From positions 31,975,001 through 32,039,000 of the forward strand of contig NC_091677.1 of NCBI RefSeq assembly GCF_042453785.1: 64,000 nt of DNA, in the 5' to 3' direction. This document shows, in pieces, positions 57,361-64,000 of the stretch. The position numbers were made by a program, and so were the translations under genes. The notes beneath the pieces were generated by a model, which did no database searches, had not been told where the DNA came from, and saw nothing but the letters and a program-made list of their open reading frames with translations. Within the stretch, counting starts at the first letter, position 1; each line of letters begins with the position of its first letter. The stretch comes from Malus domestica. Taxonomy: Eukaryota; Streptophyta; Magnoliopsida; Rosales; Rosaceae.

Positions 57361-57543
57361 GCATTAAATAGACCAATGGATGGAAAATCTAACGGATGTA
57401 TTATTTTGAAATAAAGTAGTACGTGAGGTATGAAAGTGAAATGTTTTAAAGATGTTGTATGGGGGTTGTAATAGACCTTAAATCTGAGAGGGTATTATGT
57501 AATTTACCTATTAAAATTTATTCGAATACATCTCACATACTTT

Positions 57544-58278
57544 TGTAAACATGAAAATCCTGGCGACAAATGGGGCAAGAACACATGTAGAAAGAATATG
57601 TGTATTAATGAATTTGCAGGATTACAATCTCTTTACAACTTGATCCCCTGATTTGATGTCCGAAACGTGTAGATGTGTAATGTTGTTGATCCAAGGGTCA
57701 CGATGACTTGATCTTGGATGAATGAGGGCCGAGAAGCCAAAAATGCTTTGCTTCTTTCTCGTTGCTTTGCTTTGAATGTATGATTCTTGGGGATAGTTGA
57801 TACCTTGATGGAGAAGCCTATTTATAGGCTTTGAGAATGAATCGCCACCACAATTTTTTTCTTCCCACCCATTTGTGGCCTAACTTATGGTCTAATTTTC
57901 CCACTTAATACAATTTTAAACTTGAAGTGGCCTAACTTATGGCCTAATTTTTCCACTTAATACAACACTAAAATTGAAGTGTGCTTGCCCTGTCATTGTC
58001 CAAATGAGAAAAACTTGTTTTGATCCGTAATGGATTGAAGTGTACTTGTCTTGTCATTGCCCAAAATGAGAAAAAAATCTTGTTTAATCGTCCAAGGGTA
58101 TTTCTTTTGATACCCTTCATGCACCCCTTTTCAATATGAGGTGATTTGTCCAATTTTGTTGAGTCACACGCCATGTGTACAATTTGTACGACACATGGCG
58201 TATGCCATGTATGCCCTGACACGTCGAAACTTTAATGCATTAGTGAACATTTAACTCACTGAAATTTTGATGTCTACA
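57544..58278 (-). mobile_element. Probable solo LTR
   Basis: On the minus strand it starts TGTAGACATCAAAATTTC and ends CATGTTTACA. It contains GCCTATAAATAGGC as a TATA region and an AT-rich leader. ACTTT and AATTT flank it (four of five alike). No second copy or internal region is seen in the window. Confidence 0.6.
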
Positions 58279-58283
58279 AATTT

Positions 58284-59246
58284 TTTATATATCCTTACGC
58301 ACCACACTTTCATCCCTGGCCCTCGATTGTCAACAAGAACTCTTAAACACCACATATGGGCTCTTAATCATGTTTTAGGAAGGGATTCTTGATATATTCT
58401 TCTACAAAAGGTATCATAACACAACTACAAAACAGTAAAGCTAATATCAACCAAATAAATCACGAATGAAAGTTATCTTCTTCTTCTTCTTTTTTTTTTT
58501 TTTTTTTAAATCAACACGTTTATAATTTTATTGATTAGGGTTTTGTTCTACACTAGTGGATGATAGTGACTTTGAAAACTTGAAAAGAGAAAGAGCCTTA
58601 TGTCATACACATTGGAAGTGATTTGATGTGTATTTAGAATTTTTAATTTCCTTTTAAAATCTAATGGGGCCTAAATAGTCATTTTATATAAGGGTATATA
58701 AGTCATTTAATAATAAGTTTTAATGTGGAGTGTATTTAACAATATGTGGGTGCTAATAAAAAATCCTTCCTTTTTTTTCATCTTATAATTAAAAAATAGT
58801 GTTATTCACACACTTATTTATTTTTCACATTTTTTATTAATTTCTTTGATATTCTCAAGTTCATTCCATCTAACAATTAAAAATCGAGAAGGGTATATAA
58901 AAAGTAAAAAGAAGTGTGTGCAGATTCTGAAAGTTGTGTTGGTCTCGTGGGTTTTGAAACCTGGATGAGTGAAGAAACAAAATTGTGTATTCTTGTATTT
59001 TGATCACTCCGTATACCTGCCTGTGGAAGAAATTCTTCTACACAAATGTCTAAATTTTACATGATATTATTTATTCTTTTAGCTTTTGTTAAAAGATGTA
59101 GTGGCACGCTTTATGATACGCATTCTTTGGGAAGCTTAAGAGAGTTTTGAGTATGTCCGAGGATTTGTCATCCGATACATTAAAAATTAGACAAGAGAAG
59201 GTACCAAAACAAAGGCCAAGCGGGAAACAAAGTAAACGCAAATAAG

Positions 59247-59277
<31 letters not shown>

Positions 59278-61930
59278 AGAATAAGTGAAATGCTCTTTTC
59301 TTTTCTGATTTATATTTTTGAATTGAACAAAATACACGATAAAAAAAACCTACTAGAAACTAAAAATATTAAAAAGAAAACGAGAAAGCACGTAGTTATT
59401 AATTCATATGATGATATATGTTCATTTGTTTTGCTCGCGAAGCGGTATACCGAAAAAAGAAAAGCGTATCGGCCCCAGGATCTTGGAGGGGAAACCAAAT
59501 TTTGGGATAACGTATGGGCGTTCCCAAGTTATCTGATGTTGATTGGTTGTTATACTTATACCTAAGCAAAATTAATAAGCGTTGGGGTCCACGACTCCCT
59601 TAAAAAAAAAAAAAACTTTATAAGGCATTTAAGAGCGCTTTTACGGTTTTTGAGTAATAAATATATATTTAATAGAATATTTAAGTGGACAATAAAAAAG
59701 AAGAAGTGAAAAATACAGTAGTGAGGCCCAAAATAATGTCAAATGGGGTTCTAACCTCAAGAATCTCAATGGAAAGTCTCACTTTATTTTTCAAAACTTC
59801 ACGGTGAGACGAAAGTGAAAATAAATAGATTGAACGATAATTTAAGTACAACTGGATGAGGATTGGTAATGTGGTACCGGTTTTCCCTATTCCAATTTAT
59901 TTACTTTATTTGAGTAACCAATATTAAATTCAAATATCTGTAAATTTAGGTTTTAAATCGTTGATTACAAGTATTTAAGTATGAATTATAATAGATTTTG
60001 CACAGAAAAATATATTTTGAAGAACTTGAATATGACAGTTGTTGTTATGGTAAAAGAATTAAAAGAAAAATTAACAAAAATAAACAAAAAAACAAAAAAA
60101 TGAAAAAAAATGAAAAGGGTGATCGGTATTATGCTAGCGATAGGTTTAAGGTGCAGTCACTACCTCGCTTGTTCTTGTGGACAATCGGTAGCAAAGTACC
60201 AATCGTATCTTTTTCTATTTTATTTATTTATTTTCTTTTTTCCTTGAATTTTTTTTCTTCCTACGTTACTTTATTTAGATTCAAATACCTTTATATTTAT
60301 ATTTATATCCTTGTTTTTGAGTGTTTTGACATGGATAATAAGACAATTTTCACCGAAAATACATTTTCTAAAACATGAAGATGATAGTTTGGTGTTATGG
60401 TAAGGGCAAAAAGAAAATTTTAACAAAAATAAATAAAATTGATGGTTTAGGCAGAGGGAGATGCAGTAGCAGCCCAAGCCCATTGAGCTCAGGCACTAGT
60501 AGCAACCCACCTTATGCCCTCGAGAAGGCCTAAGGTGCAGCAAAAGTAGTAGAGGCCCATGAGGTTTAGGGTTTAGCATATCATGAATAGTAACAAGTAT
60601 ATGGTAGCAGGCCGTAAAAATAACATCTTGAGTTCGGTGTGTTTCAGGGCTCGGCACACTCGAATATAAAAATTGGTACCATATGGAATATCCTGCAAAT
60701 ACAAATTTAACTATGCACAGTAGACTAGTCTAATGAGTTAGTCAACTGGTTACAAGTTAATCAGTGATATAAAGAGTAGTTGCAATAACAAATCCTAATT
60801 GACCAATACATCCAACAAATCCTTAGCTACGGAGTAGCTTTACCTTTGTGCAACATTGCCTTACACGAGATGAACTCTTTCGATCTTCACGAAGTGGCAG
60901 CTCCTCATGAGCTCTTCACCTTGTGGCACCAATATCAACTCAAATCACAAAATGATATAATGTTATGATATGCATTTAAAATCTGGATTCAACAACCAGT
61001 CAGTTTCACCAGTCAAACAGTTAAAAGAAGAAACTGACGAGAATCCAAAACAGGTCAGTTTAAAGATTTGAAACTTGAAGAACTTGACCACAAAAATAAA
61101 ACAAAACCAAGAAGAACATGCAACTCTATTCTACAATGAGTGGGTGTTTAATGCATGAACATGGTTTTGTGGTTAGGGTTTCTAAAGAAGAACACAAGAG
61201 GCAACACAAGGTTTTAAAACACTCTTTGAAAATGTAAAATTTTCTAGCCAAAACAAATGAGCAATTAAGAAGATTTTAAACACGCATTTACAGAGAAGAA
61301 TTTATAAATATTCAAAGACAAATATTACCCAGAAAAATGCTTGATGCTCATAAGGAAATCTGAGATAGAGAGGAAAAAGCAAACCGTCTCAAAATTATAA
61401 ACTTTCTCTCCAAAGAGGAAATGAAATCCTCTAACCCTATTAAAACAAAACCTTAGATTGCTGCAAACAAGGTACAAAGACACTTGTCAAATGTGCAAGC
61501 AATATGAGCAGATCAATGGTAAAAAGCTCAATCTCGTCTAAAAGGTGTCAGTTAGCCCATGTGAGTTATCTTAAATTGCATGCCTAGCTAGCTGGATAAC
61601 ATCAAGAAATTTTGACGAGACAAGGTCACTAGTCAAAATGCATAAATAAGTTAAACATGAAATGCATATGCATAAACAAACATTTTGAGATGAAATGTGC
61701 CACATCACATTTACTCTAGTAGCAACAGCCCATAATCAAAATATATCCTAAAAGCTAGATTGAGCATGTGTGAGGTTCAATTACAATATTTGACAAGGGA
61801 AGCCAAACCTAAAAGTCTTTGACTTCACAGATATTCTTTGGCTCACTGCAGTGTGGTGGAGAAATTTGTTTTAAGGAGGGGTTACTATTTTAAAAATTAC
61901 AACTTTAGGATGAATTCTTTCAGGGTTGAC
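58284..61930. other. AT-rich intergenic DNA
   Basis: No gene recognised. T-rich low complexity at 58485-58508, a (TA)n run at 59250-59277 and A-rich runs near 60055-60120. The short frames here are low in complexity. Confidence 0.5.
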
Positions 61931-61939
61931 TACAACTTA

Positions 61940-62210
61940 TAAATGCCCCACCCCCGACAATAATGCTTCGTCCGGCCAACCATGCTTGACCCTGAGATTA
62001 AAACTAAACTCTACCCTTATTGATAACAGCCTATAAATGCCCACCATCAACACCAATGTTTCATGCAGGCAACAATGGTCAACCTGGGATTAAAACTAAA
62101 CCCTCCTCCCATCACCAATGCTTTGTACGGACAACAATGGTTGACCCGTGAGATAAAAACTAAACCCTACGCGATATTGATAGCGTCTTATATAAGCTCC
62201 ACTCACAGCA
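61940..62210. repeat. Imperfect tandem repeat, three units
   Basis: CAACAATGGTTGACC and GATTAAAACTAAACCCT type blocks recur three times (near 61970, 62070 and 62135), with CTATAAATGCCCACC between two of them. Confidence 0.65.
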
Positions 62211-63656
62211 CCAAACTCATTGCTTTAATAATTGTTTATAATCCTTTATTGGACATTGATACGAACAGTTGAAACTTTCTCTGCAAATTCACCAAATGGG
62301 TCTTTGGAAAAATAGTCTCTGAAATTATCCACGATTTACCAACACCATTAGTTTTCTTTCAGTTCATGTGTTCTTTCAATTCAACCAATTCGCACCACTA
62401 GTTCATCGATTTGTTACATTTCCCGTCAATGCAGGGAAAATGAGGATTGGATTAGATGGGATAAGTCGCAATTATGTTGAAGGGGAAAAAAAATTGCGGC
62501 GACTTGGAGGTAGGGAATTGAATGCTCAAGAAGAAAACTTGTTCATTCCACTCCTCCCCAAAACGGTAGGACATAGGAGAAATTTCTTTCATGGTTAATC
62601 CCCTCAACTCTACCTTCAATATACCTCGAATTTATAGGGTCATCCATTCCAATCCAATCCTAGACACCAAACAGGACCGTTGTTTAATAAAACCTTTCAA
62701 GCAAATCGAAAACTGGTTTCATCTCCAGGTAGTACAACATTGAAAGCAGTTGGTGTCTCCTAAATCAACCATATTATAGTCCTAATCCTAAAATCTGGCT
62801 GAGCTCTACTCCGTTCCATCCCATTGGGTTTTTGCCTGAGCTTCTTATCAAAACATGGTTGTCATTACATGACATGACTGAGTAAATTCTAAATGAAACA
62901 TAAAAGTAACAATTCCGGCACGGAGCTCTGACTAACAACTCCGGCACAGATCTCTGATTGGCGGTTTCTCGCAATCAAATTCAAACCAACTAATATAAAC
63001 CACCTAAGTAACAATTCTGGCACAGATCTCTGATTAGGCGATTTCTCGCAATAAAATTCAAACTAACTAGTATACACCATCTACAATGCCGTACTTTTCA
63101 GCACTAGCAGTCAACATGCCGAACCACCACTCGAACAAAAGCTACCATTGTTGTCACCAGCATTCAACTCCATCCGCACACCATGCCCGAATTCTGGTAC
63201 AAATTTGCCTTGCCTCTAATTCAGAACCCAAAAGTGATCTATTCTTCTACCGCCTAACACCCGAAAATAACCATCTATTCAATTCGTGAGGAAATACGGT
63301 TTATAGTGTACTAATTGGGATAAGTTTCATAACTTACTCCTTCAACAAAGCCTAAATTCCTTAAACACCAACACACAACACATATTTCAAGTAAGAAAAA
63401 AGCGGTCTATTTTTCGCTATAAACAGTTTCTAATATGTCCATCAAATTCAAATCATAGGAATTAAACATCACAGCAGACTGATTTCGCATTCGAAAATTA
63501 TGTTCTACCTAACATTTAACACATCGGAAGGAATTGGATTGAGCAAAAACCCCCCAAATCAAGCTGTAATTTTCATAAAAACACACTACAATTACAAACC
63601 GAAAAATTCAACCTTTCGAAAAAGGAAAAACCAAAAAGAGAGTAGAGCTTACAAAA
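62211..63656. other. Spacer downstream of the Hikeshi-like gene
   Basis: No gene recognised. A duplicated segment (AACAATTC(C/T)GGCACAGATCTCTGATT) occurs near 62935 and 63010. Confidence 0.45.
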
Positions 63657-64000
63657 TTACAAAGCGAAGCCTTTCAAGTACTCAGGATCGCGCTTAGCCC
63701 TCTCCTGAAACTTCTTGAACCACCGGTCCAATATATCCATAGGCACCACCAGCTTGCTCCCATCCACGCCGCAAAACGACTGCATGAAATTGAACAGGTT
63801 CTCCCCAACCTTCATCGCCAGCCGCTCGATTCGCTTCTCGGCGGTGACGTCCAGCGACGGAAGCGTCGCCAGGTCCTCCACCGACACGCCGATTTTGGCC
63901 GACAGCGGCGTCGCGTCGGCTGTGAGCTGGAGCTGGCCGCCGGGCTCGGGCCAGGGCAGAGAAAGCACCGCCGAAGGCCTCGCCACGGTGACGGCGCCGC
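63657..64000 (-). CDS. Hikeshi/OPI10-like protein, C-terminal part
   Basis: A partial gene cut by the right window edge. The 114 visible codons read ARPSAVLSLPWPEPGGQLQL, then KIGVSVEDLATLPSLDVTAE, FMQSFCGVDGSKLVVPMDIL and a C-terminal DRWFKKFQERAKRDPEYLKG-FAL. This is the C-terminal domain of the Hikeshi/OPI10 family, which in animals and plants carries Hsp70 into the nucleus under heat stress. The coding part is GC-rich. The visible 344 bases form one exon; the N-terminal domain with the FG-repeat and Hsp70 contacts lies beyond 64000. Confidence 0.92.
   Translation of the reverse strand, partial: GAVTVARPSAVLSLPWPEPGGQLQLTADATPLSAKIGVSVEDLATLPSLDVTAEKRIERLAMKVGENLFNFMQSFCGVDGSKLVVPMDILDRWFKKFQERAKRDPEYLKGFAL

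Larger units (their letters stand above)
51059..57509. mobile_element. Mutator-like element, interrupted by two later insertions
   Basis: The left end (ATAAATTATATAATAC, then GGTTTGAGGTTTATTACAAC) pairs with the inverted right end (GTAAATTACATAATAC, then TCTATTACAACCCCCATAC). The inverted repeat continues for about 150 bp. ATTCAAATT (51050-51058) and ATTAAAATT (57510-57518) flank it, eight of nine alike. TIRs match the family of 4520-5946. Without the hAT-like element (52528-53420) and the LTR element (53458-57360) the host element would be only about 1.6 kb. It carries a DUF760-like exon. Confidence 0.82.

Noticed and set aside
58485-60120. Small Lys-rich and Phe-rich frames
   Set aside because: Low-complexity A/T runs; no domain or supporting signals.

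Overview
This is plant nuclear DNA: AT-rich spacers, genes split by short GT-AG introns, and a very dense load of plant transposons. The protein families (chloroplast fructokinase, polcalcin, plant UMP synthase, plant dsRNA-binding protein), the RTE-type LINE with a TTG tail and the repeat families look most like Rosaceae, probably Malus or Pyrus. The species is inference.

Host genes, left to right. 14390-16247 (-): a four-exon protein with two dsRNA-binding domains. 19289-20866 (+): a broken pentatricopeptide-repeat gene. 21178-23680 (-): a broken UMP synthase gene. 26474-28941 (+): a six-exon receptor-like cytoplasmic kinase. 30548-30805 (-): polcalcin. 32547-37632 (-): a seven-exon chloroplast fructokinase. 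49900-50364 (+): an intronless four-EF-hand calmodulin-like protein. 63657-64000 (-): the C-terminal part of a Hikeshi/OPI10-like protein, cut by the window edge. They form no pathway; each is a single plant gene. The exons join in frame in all three complete spliced genes.

Transposons fill most of the rest. 44-2869 is a PIF/Harbinger DNA transposon with terminal inverted repeats, a TCA target duplication and an uninterrupted DDE transposase. 4520-5946 and 51059-57509 are two long-TIR Mutator-like elements of one family, each carrying a host-gene fragment (beta-amylase-like; DUF760-like). The second was later hit by a hAT-like element (52528-53420) and by a non-autonomous LTR element (53458-57360), which itself carries an acyl-CoA oxidase fragment. 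42647-48485 is an old copia element on the minus strand. 57544-58278 is a probable solo LTR. Smaller TIR elements lie at 16406, 17312, 17895, 24176, 34517 and 38939, and tRNA-type SINE fragments at 18855, 28215 and 31690.

The most unusual structure is 9240-14080. One 18-bp target duplication encloses a 3' piece of an LTR-type element fused directly to the 5'-truncated 3' end of an RTE LINE with its TTG tail. It reads as one chimeric insertion made by LINE machinery after template switching. Its LTR part carries a coiled-coil open frame opposite to the LTR strand, and a second open copy of that frame lies inside the copia element at 44404-45021.
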